Assembly (NCBI GenBank): GCA_950295325.1
Contig: OX485803.1
Location: 42,361,554-42,425,553 of the forward strand
DNA length: 64,000 nucleotides
Direction of reading: 5' to 3'
Source of the DNA: Polytrichum commune
Taxonomy: Eukaryota > Streptophyta > Polytrichopsida > Polytrichales > Polytrichaceae
How positions within the stretch are numbered: the first letter of the stretch is position 1; every line of letters starts with the position of its first letter. Positions 1 through 11,017 of this stretch are shown here, one piece after another. Below the pieces are notes generated by a model. That model worked only from the letters and a program-made list of their open reading frames with translations. It had not been told where the DNA came from and ran no database searches. The translations under genes were made by a program, and so were the position numbers.

Positions 1-3000
1 TACAAATTAACTCTCAAACTCACCTATTGGCCAACTCTCCTAGACTATGGTTCGGAGTCTTTATGGATAAGTCTAATGTTATAATTGTTTATGTCTTGTT
101 CGCACTACATCATTTATGGTATTTTGTGTCACATAATATTTGGAAGGATGCAATGCTATACACTATAGATCTCATTTTTTTCCTCCAACAAAGGTCAAAT
201 TGGTTATTTGGACAATATCAAACATTAACATCTCTATTTGATAAAAATGTACATTAATAGATAAAACTTTTAGCATTGTGTAACTCCAAACAGTAAATGA
301 CACTAACCATCATAAACGGCATAGTGACCTCTAATCATGACCATTGCTTTATAAAAAAAACTCTTATTGATTGACAAATGAGTGGTGAATCCACTTCATT
401 TTACGCATGTCACCAAAATAAACGTGACCATGCATGTCAAAGAATGGATGACAAAATGACATGCTCATAAATGGATAATGTTTGGTGGTCACTTGTATTT
501 TGTGGCAAGAGAACCCAAATTGTTTGTGTCAACAAAAGGTGACATTGCTAGTAAACAAAATGTGAAACATGCTAGTCAACAAGATGTAATTTTAGTATAC
601 AATTTGTCTAAAGTTTTAATCTTCATTGTAAAACAATATGGCCAGTCTAAATTTTGTTTTATATTGTATCTTGTGAACAAGGCTTCTAAAATGTGAAGTG
701 GATTTTTCTTAGTCATGGTCATCAAAATAGAACCACGAGAAAAATCATTTCTTGTAACCTTTACTCACATGTGTAGAACCACCCTTACAATATGTGGGTG
801 CTATTGGGTTCGTTTTTTTCACATTCTCCAACTTCTGCCAATTAGATTTGCACAACGAAACACGTGTTGCATCAACTAATCTACAATGAAACATGAACGA
901 AAATTGGGATTGGATATTGGACTTCCCCTTGTTCAATTGCAGTTATCTTAAAGTACATGTTCGTTGGTTCCTTCTCTTTTACACATGTGTCTTTACGATG
1001 TTTGTTATTTGATCTTCATGCGACCACGCACCAATCAAATATAAGACGTCCGATCAAGAAAAGTAACCAAATAACACCGGCATGCCTTCATGTATGGTTT
1101 GACATGCTCAACGGGAAGAGGTGGGAATTGCACCCGTACACTAGGGTGGAATCCTCTACATAGCTTCAAGTGCATCCCCTTTCAAGGTGAATTTGACCCG
1201 GTTGGGGAACTAGGTGGTGAGGTGAATGTCCAAAAGCGAGGCCCCGAAGTTGGACCATTGAGTCAGAATGTAATGAGCCCTTTAGAGCGGGTCAATGAAA
1301 TGAACGCATAGAACCGACAGCTACACTATTTTGTCTAATTAGTGTTGGTTACCATTCGGAGTTCCGTGTTTCTAGAACTTTTCACCGACATTGTCGGTTT
1401 TTACCGACTAAGTTACATCATCTCCTTTGGTGTGCATACTAACTACACTAACTATGATATTTAGTGCCACAAATTCTAATTGTCTTGATCGATACTAATT
1501 GTAAACTGCGGTACAATGTCACGAACACGAAATGTCAACCTAACATTGTTTGTCATTCCTTGTGATTTTTTGGGAGATTATTATAGTGTTGCAATTACTG
1601 TCGCGTACCAAGTGATTTTTCATCCAAATTTCAATCGTCCATGACAATGTTTCATCATAAGTTGCTAACAAGAGAAGGTAGGGTTTTGGTCAATGATATG
1701 AACTCATTCACCATCCATGACAATATTTGTGTACTTAGTCATAAGAAGGGTCATCCGAAAAGTTACCATAGTGACATGTAGTACCATATGACACTAAATT
1801 TCATATTCAATGTAATTGTGTTATTTAGGTAAGAAGTATGCTCTCGGTGAAGTGTTACAATAATGCGTAACTCCAAATGGTAACCCACACTAATTAAACA
1901 AAACATGTAGTTACAGATATACCATTTGAGTAAGAAATAACCGGTTGAAGTTCAAGACCTTAGGAAAATTACCGATCAGTCTAGATGAATTCTTGGAATA
2001 TACTTCAAACTAATAAAGAAAATCCGAAAGTTCACAACATGTAACTGATTATTGGAATAAACACCAGTACCATGCCCACGCTAGGACCAACAATTGACCC
2101 ACATCGAGTGGGAAAATTTTCATCTTGATAGGAGTTCTTGTCTTGGCAAAAATACAGGATGTTACATCCAGTGAGGTTACTGTGAGTAAGATGAAAAAAA
2201 TCCTTAATGATAACACTAACTTTTGAAAAGAAATGCATTCTCTCGACCAAGAGGAACTCCTCCTACTAGAAGTGGCTAACTTTTTTTCCCCCCTTCTTTT
2301 TTCCTCCCTTTTGCTTTCCAGGCGGGAGTAGAGGCCCTTGAATGCCCTAGGGGCGGGCAAGGGGCTGAAACTTCGGGCAGCCCCGCCCGACAGAGGTAAC
2401 GCCGCACTCATGATATATACGTCCCAGAAGATTACGAAGGAAGGCGGCAACGGAGTACTATTGTGTGGGGGTGTACCCAAACTGGGAAAAGCCTGATTTG
2501 GTGATGAAAGCCTTTCTGCGGCTTTTTAACCTTTTGGGCTGATTGGGGACCACCGTTGCAGGGTGCATGGAAGGCCCTGCCTTACAAAATCGGCTGGCCC
2601 TAAAAACCTTTTAAGAAAAACAATTGTATAAGAAATGAGTAAAGTTAGCCTCAGTAGCTTGGACACTCAAGCTCCCTAGTACACTAGGTCATGAGAATGC
2701 CACATGTTGCCATGGACACAAACTGACGTGGTTTCGCACCCTACCAACATACCTAAGGGTCAACATGGCAGTAATTTACTCTAAAAGACCAATTATTCCA
2801 TCTTCCTTTCTGGAAATATGCCAGATTTCAATCATGAAAAGGGCCCCTTTGACAAGAATTTAGTTTTTTTCTTAAGAATACAGTTTCATCGTTTTATGCC
2901 TCAAATTAATGTGGATGGTTTCCTTTAATAATAGAAAAATAGACATGAACTTGGTGCTAAGGGAAGCAGACTTTATGACAAGCATATGCAGACATTTGTG

Positions 3001-3560
3001 TATGCATCATTGCATGTTTGAACTTGAATCTCACAGCCATCATAGCTTCACGACAAGCTTGTTGAGGGTGGGCAGGGTTTACCAGAGCAACAAACTCGAA
3101 GGTGGGTAGGGTTTAGCAGAACCCCTTACCATGCTAATAACGGCCACTCGACTACACGAGACTGAAGGCCCATGACCATTGCATTCCTAGATCTCTCGTT
3201 GGTCGAAAAGGCCAAGGTCATCCAAGTTCACTTCACACTAGAAGGTGGAGGCCTAAAGGCCCAAATAAATTAGCACAGATGAAAAGTGTATGTGAATTCA
3301 TGCATGACAAACTATGGATAATGTGCTACAATTAGTGTCATGCCCGCCTTCATGAGGTAGGTATGCTACAAATTCCAACATATCATGTTAGTGGTATGGC
3401 CATTAAATGAGAACCAAGGGCCCTCACAATTACATGGTCACGGCCTTTGGCACGTTTGTGAAGTGGTCCCAAGTCATTCAAACTTTTGATTCGCATTTAT
3501 TAAAGGAAATCATTGGGTGAGCTATCGGATCTTAAAGTAGTTCTGTCACAACAAATCATA
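1..3560. other. AT-rich stretch without a recognisable gene
   Basis: All open frames here are short (under about 145 codons), lack family motifs and often overlap on both strands. I see no transposase, LTR end or RNA gene. The GC-rich island inside it is listed separately. Confidence 0.5.
2288..2610. other. GC-rich island with a strong hairpin
   Basis: This block is far richer in G and C than its surroundings. At about 2350-2392 it has an inverted repeat: GGGGCTG pairs with CAGCCCC around a short loop, and outer GGGC pairs with GCCC. A second hairpin, AAAGCC with GGCTTT, lies near 2508-2527. The composition resembles plant organelle DNA, so an old mitochondrial insertion is possible, but I cannot match it to a named organelle locus. 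A 143-codon minus-strand frame crosses it without any domain I recognise. Confidence 0.35.
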
Positions 3561-3574
3561 GAAAATATAGGTTA

Positions 3575-3745
3575 TGATGCGGGGAGTGCTATCTTGTAAG
3601 TCATGAGTGGCAACTTGTGAGCGGTGAAGGTAAAAGATTTGGTAATAGGCCCACTGGTATCCGATAACCGTGATATGATCATAAATAATAATAATACTAG
3701 GGTTTAGAAATGAGAAGGGTGGGGAGGATAAACAAAGTGCAATAA
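3575..3745 (+). repeat. Repeat Z, copy 1 (ATGAG-rich, next to methyltransferase-like gene)
   Basis: This block shares long stretches with the reverse complement of 20640-20835: a GTGCTATCTTGTAAG-like start, repeated (C)ATGAG/GTGAGCGGTGA words, TTTGGTAATAGG, ATAACCGTG, TAGGGTTTAG and a GGGTGGGGAGGATAAACAA-like end. Both copies lie just downstream of a methyltransferase-like gene in the same relative orientation. Z is therefore probably the 3' part of the same mobile unit. Confidence 0.55.
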
Positions 3746-4193
3746 TCCTAATAAATGCCAAAATAGTCTTTCAAAGTCAACATATACAAACTTGGCACGA
3801 GAGGATAGAAAAGAAATATATCATTTTTTGTAAGATTCAACATCCACTTATGCAAACATATGTGAACACATACTTTTTCAAGATTGCTTTAAGGAAGCAT
3901 TGCGGAGGAAATAACTTAAGTACTTGGACATTGGTAGAAGCATAAGAGGGAATTGCTCCCATAAACAAATGTCCACTAATTGAGGTGATTTAAAAAAAAA
4001 CAACAACCATCCATTTCAATCAATTCCATCCACATCCAATCCAATCATATCCAATGTGAAAGGCATTCAAGTTCAAAGATTTTACAAGACGCGAAGATCA
4101 TAATGTACATATCTAATTCGCCTTGGAGGTGTAATAGTAGTTACCATCTGTGGCACCTCATGGCATACACATGGAGAGCAAACTTGTGAACGC

Positions 4194-4212
4194 GGGGGGG
4201 GGGGGGGGGGGG
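4194..4212. repeat. Poly-G run of 19 bases
   Basis: An uninterrupted G homopolymer in AT-rich DNA. Homopolymers of this length are often miscounted in assemblies, so the exact length is uncertain. It sits just beyond the 3' end of the minus-strand methyltransferase-like pseudogene. Confidence 0.9.
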
Positions 4213-4360
4213 ATATTGCTTCTTTCATTTTATGGCATAGAACATCCAAAAAGGTCATACATAACTGGCAAGGACATAATGATTAACGACAATAACCAAA
4301 AGCCTTAAATTATTCAAAACAACAAACTTACGCACTAAATCAAGATTTCTTTAGAACCTT

Positions 4361-4909
4361 TCAAACATGCTCTTCGTCGTCTTCTGTAGCTATGTTCAAG
4401 GATTGCAAGCCGTCAATCACAGGAGATGGTGTTGGATCATGCAAAGGGGTCAATATGCCATTTAAAATGACAACATCTCTCTCTAATGTAACAAGGTATC
4501 AACCACTACGCGGACAAGTATGAATCAATGCGCATGCAACATAGATAATTATTGATGCCATAAGTGATTGGTCATTTACGATCAAATTGAAACTCAAACC
4601 AAAAAAACATAGGGGTAGAAGATTACTCTTACCCCATAGAGGCATAAGCATCAATGATAACATTTTTTTTTGGCTTAGTCAACGCTTCAATTAGGAATTG
4701 TAGGGAGTCAAGGTCTTTCTCACATGGTCCTCTCCATGGGACATTACCTTGCATTAATTGCGTCTTTGTGGTAGTGCGATTGAAGAAGATATGTAGGGAC
4801 TCTACCTCGGCCATAGAGAGACCACCTACTTTGTTGAAAGTGAATCCCAAGCAAATTTTGAGCGGGGCCTCCTTGCGGAAGAACAACATGATTTGAAAAC
4901 GATGTACCT
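4361..4909 (-). pseudogene. Methyltransferase-like protein, C-terminal part (copy 1)
   Basis: Read on the minus strand. The exon at about 4629-4909 encodes VPWRGPCEKDLDSLQFLIEA, then ALTKPKNVIIDAYASMG-like residues, followed by a GTAAGA splice donor. After an intron of roughly 110 bases, a second exon (about 4515 down to 4361) encodes YLVTLERDVVILNGIL and the acidic end EDDEEHV. This layout (helix, 'ALT.P..V.D...S.G', then 'GR.L..LE.D') matches the SAM-binding core at the C-terminus of N4/N6-type DNA methyltransferases and parallels the copy at 19800-20640. A TGA stands where an Arg codon would be expected just before YLV, so this copy looks broken. The catalytic DPPY-type motif is not in this fragment. 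The methyltransferase reading is inferred from motif shape. Confidence 0.55.
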
Positions 4910-6121
4910 ACAAGTGATCAATCCTTTTAATATAAAGCAAGAATTAAAAACACACTAAACAACAACAACATGTTTTAGGGACATTACATATCGTTAGTTG
5001 TAACCATAAGGGAGCATAAAGGCAACTCAATTATTGCCACACCAATTCTTTGCCAATTAAATTAAGAATAAGAATAAAAAGACACATCAATGTTTTTACT
5101 TTGACGTGCAAAGTCCTTTCTCCATCTCCTACCCATGTCCGTGTGAACACGAGGGGCACAAAGCTCACTTAATACCTATTTTCATAGATGGACCATTTGT
5201 TAAGATTAATCATATAGTGTCCTTGTCTATTTATCACATTGGTGTTAGTATGTGGTTTAATCTGGTGGGATTGGGGTTTTTTTTCCTAGTTTTCTTTTGT
5301 TTAGGATAATGTGTGTTAGATAACGTATGGCAAGTTATGGTTTTCTTGCCATTAGTTTGTGGATTTTAAGGTGGGGATTTGTAAATTTTGGAGGTTGTAT
5401 GTATAGTACCACTTATCCCTGTGGTGATAATGATGGGTGACAACCCCATCCTAATTGGGATAGAATTGGGTTAAGAATGGCACATTTATCTATTTTTCAA
5501 GTTGTAGCTTATGTGGGGAATCTATCATTACAAAATGTTAATTCAATGATTTGTACTTTGATATTTGGTTTGGGTGTAAAGGGTGGTCTAGTTGTTGTCA
5601 GGGTATTGAGTAGGCATAATATATTTAGTTTGAGTTAGGTTGGGCAATTACATTTGGGTAAGTAGCATGTGCATGGGAGTTACCACAAAGGTACAATGTT
5701 GTTTGGTGTGCGGTTATTATTTTTCTTGGCATTGATTAATGCAAATCATCTTATTGTGGGGGAGGGAAGCTATCTTATGAGCGATAAGCAATGAGTGGTG
5801 AGCAATATGACATGAGCAATGAATAGTAACACATGAGCAGTGAGCGGTAACACATGAGCAATGAGGTGTAACACATGAGTAATGAATTCAAAATTAGTAA
5901 AGGTGCACGGGTTCAAGATTCATGAACTAAATATAGTACTACATGAATTGAATAATTTCAATTGTAAAGATTTTAATTGAAGCAAGAAAGAAAGAAATGT
6001 ATTACCATGAATCATTTGAAATACTTTCAATCCATTGCTAATTTTTATTATAATAATCCAAACCAAAACATGTCATTTATTGACATTCAAGTATATGTTG
6101 CTTAATAAAACACTTGCAATA
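4910..6121. other. Stretch without a recognisable gene
   Basis: AT-rich DNA. Short frames such as 5106-5309 have no family motif. The only structure I see is the ATGAG repeat listed at 5755-5890. Confidence 0.5.
5755..5890 (+). repeat. ATGAGCAATGAG-type tandem repeat, related to repeat Z
   Basis: About five imperfect units of the word (T)AACACATGAGCAATGAG follow a GGGGGAGGGAAGCTATCTTATGAGCG start. The start and the ATGAG words resemble repeat Z at 3575 and 20640 (reverse), suggesting a third, partial copy of that repeat. Confidence 0.55.
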
Positions 6122-7320
6122 CTACTCACATTCTACAATATCAGCAAGTTCAAGTAGTCGCATGACCTCATTATAGGTATATGTAGGTGCATGAATGAAC
6201 TTGTCACTCTCGTAATCCACCTTGCACAAAAATCTAAACACATAATAAAGATGTTTACAATACACCCATTTTCCTTTATTTCCCAATGCATGAGAGGACA
6301 TTTTCGTGAAATATGGGCATGTGCAATGCGGGATGTCGCCAATTGTGACTTGGTATGTGATATCTTGCTTGGAGAGAATGTTGATTATCACTCCAAAGCC
6401 CGGATATGGAATGGCAATGATCCTAACCACATAGTAACATTCCATGAGTCCAACACTCTCCCATTTGTTTTTGTGATCCGCCAGCGGTGCTGTTGGATTA
6501 CGATGCACTGTCTTCCCAAACTTGAATGTAGGGTGGGCATCTGAGTTTGGTGGCATACAAAAATGCGAGCGAAGGATGGGGAGAGTTGCGATTGTTGAAA
6601 GCCTACGACGAGGGAACAATGCCTTCCTCTGCTGTAGTTTAAATCTAGCATCTTCAAGTACTAGATAGATTGGTACCCATCTTCACCGGCCACGTGTTGG
6701 GTACTATAGGCCAATCCAACACATATTTCTTCTTACTGCCACTCATACAACGTTTGATGTCGTCAGGGCAAAACCAAAATTCATACTCCACATTGTTGGG
6801 AGAGCGAAATTCCTTCCTGAGCCCTTTGTATGTTGGAGCAAGAGTGTCATGTTTCCCAATCCCGATTTTGGCATTGCACATAGTCCCTGTAATGGCCTGC
6901 AATGTCTAACATCGTTTGGCTAAGTTGGGTGGTAATCTTGCAATGTGCCACTTGGAAGCAAGACAATTAGTCTCTAACACGGATGTAGTATGTGCCACAA
7001 TATGAATTGTAGAATTCAACGATTCTTCTATGCGTTGACGAGTTGCTCGGGTATTGGGACGAGAAATAGAATAGTTCACTTTGTCGGGTCGATGAGAGTC
7101 ACAATCACACACGGTGGTAGGTTTAGTTTGCATTTGGTGGAACCGAAGAGCTCTGACGCCTTCCAATGCACAATCTCTAGTATTGATGTCTTCTACCCCT
7201 GGGTAAGATTTCATGGCATCAACCAACATTTTTGGATCTCCACATTTGGCAACCGCTTTGAGTTTCAAAGATGCCGAACTAGGACCTTTACCATCATACC
7301 TCCCTTTCAACCATGTCCGG
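6122..7320 (-). pseudogene. MULE transposase, C-terminal half with SWIM zinc finger (X1)
   Basis: Minus-strand frames give, in order, LKGRYDGKGPSSASLKLKAV, CGDPKMLVDAMKSYPG, NCLASKWHIARLPPNLAKRC, VEYEFWFCPDD and YVLDWPIVPNTWPVKMGTNL, and then a SWIM finger (CTCPYFTKMSSHAL ... VYCKHLYYVF; pattern CxC...CxH) near the end. The protein ends LLELADIVECE at about 6122. SWIM fingers close many plant Mutator-like and FAR1-type transposases. The pieces lie in different frames (6122-6619, 6388-6657, 6654-6902, 6906-7331), so several frameshifts have broken it. Copy 36995-37600 shows the same block order. Confidence 0.75.
7316..7320. repeat. Target-site duplication TCCGG (left), solo LTR 1
   Basis: TCCGG directly precedes the LTR start TGTGAG and recurs at 9488-9492 directly after CTCACA. 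Confidence 0.85.
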
Positions 7321-8039
7321 TGTGAGCCCAAAATGGTGCCTACATGTGGTGATTAACTCTTCAAAACCAATTTTAGTTTGACTTTGATGTGTTATGATTA
7401 TTCACAAAATATAAAAAGAGTGAAGTGTGGTGTGGATTTAAGTTTAGGCATTAGAACGTGTTGTGTGGTTATTTCAAGGTTTGATTTCAATAGGAGTATG
7501 CCTTGATAATGTGAGTAGGGGGTAAGGTGAAGCAAGGTGAGCTCTGCGGGTTAAATGCCCACTTTTGGATCCACCTTGGTAGTTTAGGAAGAAGGAAGCT
7601 TGGTGGATGGGGATTAGTCCCTACTTTGGAGGAGAAGGTTAAAGAATTGTGATTGGGGGTGCTAATCCTCTCACCCTATCCTCACCTCTCTCTCCCTCTC
7701 TCCCTCTCTCCCTCTTTGCTACTTAAGGTGTTTTTTCTCTCATTTTCCTCTCTCTCCATCAAGCGCTCTCAAGGGAGCAAGTCCTTAATAGCTTGAGCCA
7801 CGTGTGTAGGATATTAGTTTTAGTGGAGTTAATTAGTTAAGCTCTCTCTCTCATTGTCTCTAAAGGGGGTGAGTTCTTAGAGCTTGATACAAGGTGTGTG
7901 AAGGAAGTAGCTCTTAGAATAGTTGTGTGTTAGATTAGTTTAGTTCATTAGCGGTGTAAGTTAGCTCACTTATCCCAAAGTACAAGGGAGGAGGAATTAG
8001 GAGATGTGTGGATTAGTACCTAAGGTTGTACCATTTAAG

Positions 8040-8870
8040 GGGGGTAGCTATCTAACTCGCTATCAGCTGCACTCTGCTGTCCGAGGCCTAACTGATCAGT
8101 TACAACTCTGTTGGCCGAAGCCCAACTGGGCAGTTGCAACTCTGCTGGCCGAAGCCCAACGGGGGTGGCTATCTTACTCGCTATCAGCTGCACTATGCTG
8201 TCCGAGGCCTAACTGGGCAGTTGCACTCTGCTGTCCGAGGCCTAACTGATCAGTTGCAACTCTGTTGGCCGAAGCCCAACGGGGGTGGCTATCTTACTCG
8301 CTATCAGCTGCACTCTGCTGTCCGAAGCCCAACTGGGCAGCTGCAACTCTGCTGGCCGAAGCCCAACGGGGGTGGCTATCTCACTCGCTATCAGTTGCAA
8401 CTCCGCTGTCCGAGGCCTAACTGGGCAGTTGCACTCTACTGTCCGAGGCCTAACTGATCAGTTGCAACTCTGCTGGCCGAAGCCCAACAGGGGTGGCTAT
8501 CTTACTCGCTATGAGCTGCACTCTGCTGTCCGAAGCCCAACGGGGGTGGCTATCTTACTCGCTATGAGCTGCACTCTGCTGTCCGAAGCCCAACTGGGCA
8601 GCTGCAACTCTACTAGCCGAAGCCCAACGGGGGTGGCTATCTCACTCGCTATCAGTTGCAACTCTGCTATCCTAGGCCCAACTGGGCAGTTGCAACTCCG
8701 CTGGCCGAGGCCCAACGGGGGTGGCTATCTTACTCGCTATCAGCTGCACTCTGTTGTCTGAAGCCCAACTGGGCAGCTGCAACTCTACTGGCCGAAGCCC
8801 AACGGGGGTGGCTTTCTTACTCGCTATCAACTACAACTCTGCTGGTCGAATGCCAACGGGGCAGCTGCAA
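8040..8870 (+). repeat. Tandem array inside solo LTR 1
   Basis: Repeated units combine GGGGGTGGCTATCTTACTCG, CTATCAGCTGCACTCTGCTG and GGCCGAAGCCCAAC, with unit sizes from about 45 to 130 bases. The open frames across it (8004-8761) are only translations of the repeat. The other LTRs of this family carry different arrays at the same relative position, and four of them share the word AGCTG. Confidence 0.9.
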
Positions 8871-9150
8871 GTAACTTTAATGGGCCGAGGCAAATCTTGG
8901 ATTAAGCCCGGGCTAGCCTTGTTAGGCCTTAACTTAACGAATCAAGATATAGTAACCTTAGTGCCTCACCACAATTTAACCTTGGACCACAATAGATTAT
9001 TTTAGCATATTTTAGGCCTTAGGTGAGTATGGGATTCATTAGGCTAGGTAAGGCATGTGTGATTTTTTGGTGTATTGGTGTTTGAACCATTGAGAAAAGT
9101 GTTTTTCAACACTCGAACCTATTGGTCAAAACAAATCACTTGGATTACTA

Positions 9151-9375
9151 ATGGAGAAGGTGGAGGACATCCGCGGTGGCGAAACAAAGGAGGTTAGGCC
9201 GATGGAGAAAGTGGAAGACTCTAGTAATGGAAGAGGGAAGAAGAGGATAATCAAAGGCCAAAGGGGAATATCTTTGAGAGCTTGTGTTGCCAAGGCCGCC
9301 GGTTGGACCCTTGAGAAAGCCAATTCGGCTAAGGGTCAAGAGGCTACCATTAATAAACGAAGTGATTCAAAATGA
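9151..9375 (+). CDS. Conserved small ORF in LTR 1 (74 codons)
   Basis: Starts ATGGAGAAGGTGGA, shortly after a GTGTTTTTCAACAC hairpin, and encodes a basic peptide with the core RGISLRACVAKAAGWTLEK (about residues 42-60). The same start context and core occur in the LTR copies at 42822-42986 (RGMSVRACAAKAAGWTLEK) and 17526-17693 (RGISLKARVAKAAGWSLKK). By hand alignment of 22 codons against the 42822 copy, 13 of 15 base differences fall at third codon positions, as expected if the peptide is selected. The antisense frame (SRVQPAALA...) is also open and shares the same third positions, so the strand is not proven. I do not recognise the peptide and give it no function. Confidence 0.55.
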   Translation: MEKVEDIRGGETKEVRPMEKVEDSSNGRGKKRIIKGQRGISLRACVAKAAGWTLEKANSAKGQEATINKRSDSK

Positions 9376-9487
9376 CATGAATGCCTTGGGATGTTAAGGG
9401 AGCATTTTCAATACACAAACAATACATGTGATTCTCAAAACCATCACCCGGACTAGGACGCTTAAGGGTGGTGGGTTTGGCCTCACA

Positions 9488-9492
9488 TCCGG
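9488..9492. repeat. Target-site duplication TCCGG (right), solo LTR 1
   Basis: TCCGG directly follows the LTR end CTCACA, matching 7316-7320. Confidence 0.85.
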
Positions 9493-10880
9493 TAATTTGC
9501 AATTTGCATGAAGACATGGATCATGTCGTCCACTGTAGCTTCATATAAACAAGTCATCTTGTTGTCGGACTGTTGGAGCCATTTGTTGTGTACAATCTCT
9601 GCAAGGTTGCATGTTGGCATTTCCGTACGTTCTTCTATTGTCATATCCTATGAACAACGTATAAATATAAGGATAAGAAAAACATGAGATATATATAACA
9701 ATGGAAGAAAATTGAATGACATTAAATAATGAATTATGATATGTAATTACAAATAGCAAATGACCACCCCATTGTCTGTAACGAAAGTACAAAAAACCCA
9801 ACCAATCTGAAAGGCCAAGGATGTCTTCTTCCGAGGCAGCTCTGAATGACAACCACCAAGAACGTATCACATGATACTTAGTCTCGGCATCGTCCATTTT
9901 TTTGCGTTTTTGTAATTCTTGCATATTTGCTTATGTTGGAACTGCAATGATGGTTTGATATATTTTTGGGTCACCTTATCCAAACTCGTAGACCAATGGA
10001 AAAGACATGTACGCTCACGTACAACCATGGGTAAACTTGGGTCACTATCCCCATAAATTGCCTTCACCGCTTTCCAATTAGTTTGAGCACTATCAGCCAT
10101 AAATCCTTTGAAGTTTACGTTTGGTACACTATTTTCTGTCATGACAGAATTCAAATTTTCCTAAAAGATAATTTGTGTTGCACCATCTTCAGATTGCATG
10201 TCACAACACGTAATGATTAACACTTTACAATATTGACTGTTGTACACATGACAAGTTATTGTCGTTCAGTCTTTCAAACGTTTGACATGGTCAAACATAA
10301 TCTATGAATTCTCCATATCCCCCCGACTTGCATCTTCTTCACAAGTTCCACACCACTACCTAAGGTCTATAGACATCTTGAAAACAAATACTTTATCTTT
10401 TGATTGCCCTGGGAACCGACTTTCATGAACGAACTTAAAAATAAAGTGATCTTTAGGTGCCATAATACTATCCATAGTTCCCATTGCACTACGCAAAAAA
10501 ATGCTTTGATCAAAATCTAAAGTTACAACAATGTGGGATGCAAGAGTGCTGGATTTGTCCATGACCACTTCTAAAGATGAACCAACCAAGTGATGGTTTT
10601 CACCACTAGCGAGAGATTTGAGAAGGTAATCGGCCATAAATTATTTGCTCGCTGCTATAACTACGAATGAGTTTTTTGTTGTGGGTGTTTTCAATACTTC
10701 ATTTGCAACGCACTGGTATGCCATGTCTAATAATTCACAGCATGTGTCATTGGCCACAAGATGATCATGTACATCAAGATGAATGCAAACCTTGGACATT
10801 CCAACAGATGTAGAGTGGATGTATATTATTCGAGCATGATACAAAACAATACACACATGTGTGGAATGATATACCTTACA
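9488..10880 (-). pseudogene. MULE transposase, N-terminal and core half (X1)
   Basis: From 10880 down, the minus strand gives KVCIHLDVHDHLVAND, LLDMAYQCVANEVLKTP, ADYLLKSLASGENHHLVGSS, MGTMDSIMAPKDHFIFKFVH, KDKVFVFKMSIDL, then VNFKGFMADSAQTNWKAV, ERTCLFHWSTSLDKVTQKYI, KPSLQFQHKQICKNYKNAKK, and WWLSFRAASEEDILGL with FRYRQWGG. After RQWGG there is an intron with a TTCATAG acceptor, then DMTIEERTEMPTCNLAEIVH. FMAD..Q.NW and ERTCLFHW are typical of this MULE branch's catalytic core. Stops and frameshifts separate the blocks (10637/10641, 10356, 10154), so it is a pseudogene. The reading frame continues past the solo LTR into 7320. Confidence 0.75.
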
Positions 10881-11017
10881 TTCAATAATAGACCTATTAG
10901 GGCAGGCCTCATAAAGCTCGGCATATGCCGAATTTACCGAAAATAAGCTACAATCGGCACTGAGAAAAATCCAATCACGGCACTACGATTAAAAACACTT
11001 AAAATCAATGTTTTTAC

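Larger units (their letters stand above)
7321..9487 (+). mobile_element. Solo LTR 1 (Ty3/Gypsy-type family, subfamily A), 2167 bp
   Basis: Begins TGTGAGCCCAAAA and ends GGTTTGGCCTCACA, the same ends as the complete element at 45609-56384. It is flanked by an exact 5-bp duplication TCCGG. No internal region is present, so it is a solo LTR, usually the product of recombination between the two LTRs of one element. It landed inside the coding part of MULE X1. Its first ~600 bases closely match the partial LTR at 41678-43116. It contains a CT-rich promoter-like tract (about 7683-7760), a tandem array (8040-8870) and a small ORF (9151-9375). Confidence 0.9.
6122..10880 (-). mobile_element. Mutator-like (MULE) element remnant X1, split by a solo LTR
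   Basis: The minus strand encodes, from 10880 downwards, pieces of one transposase: N-terminal region, core and SWIM zinc finger. A solo LTR with its own target duplication (7321-9487) sits within the coding part. Related copies occur at 22980-24990, 29580-29850 and 36995-39892, so this is a repeat family. I could not see the terminal inverted repeats, so the element borders are only those of the coding remnant. Confidence 0.7.

Noticed and set aside
2049-2480. 143-codon minus-strand frame as a gene
   Set aside because: No motif, and most of it follows from the GC-rich hairpin island.
8004-8761. Overlapping frames of 81-158 codons in solo LTR 1
   Set aside because: They only read through the tandem array; every frame repeats the same words.
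8040-8870. Possible CRISPR-like array
   Set aside because: Units are contiguous minisatellite repeats without unique spacers and lie inside an LTR of a plant element.
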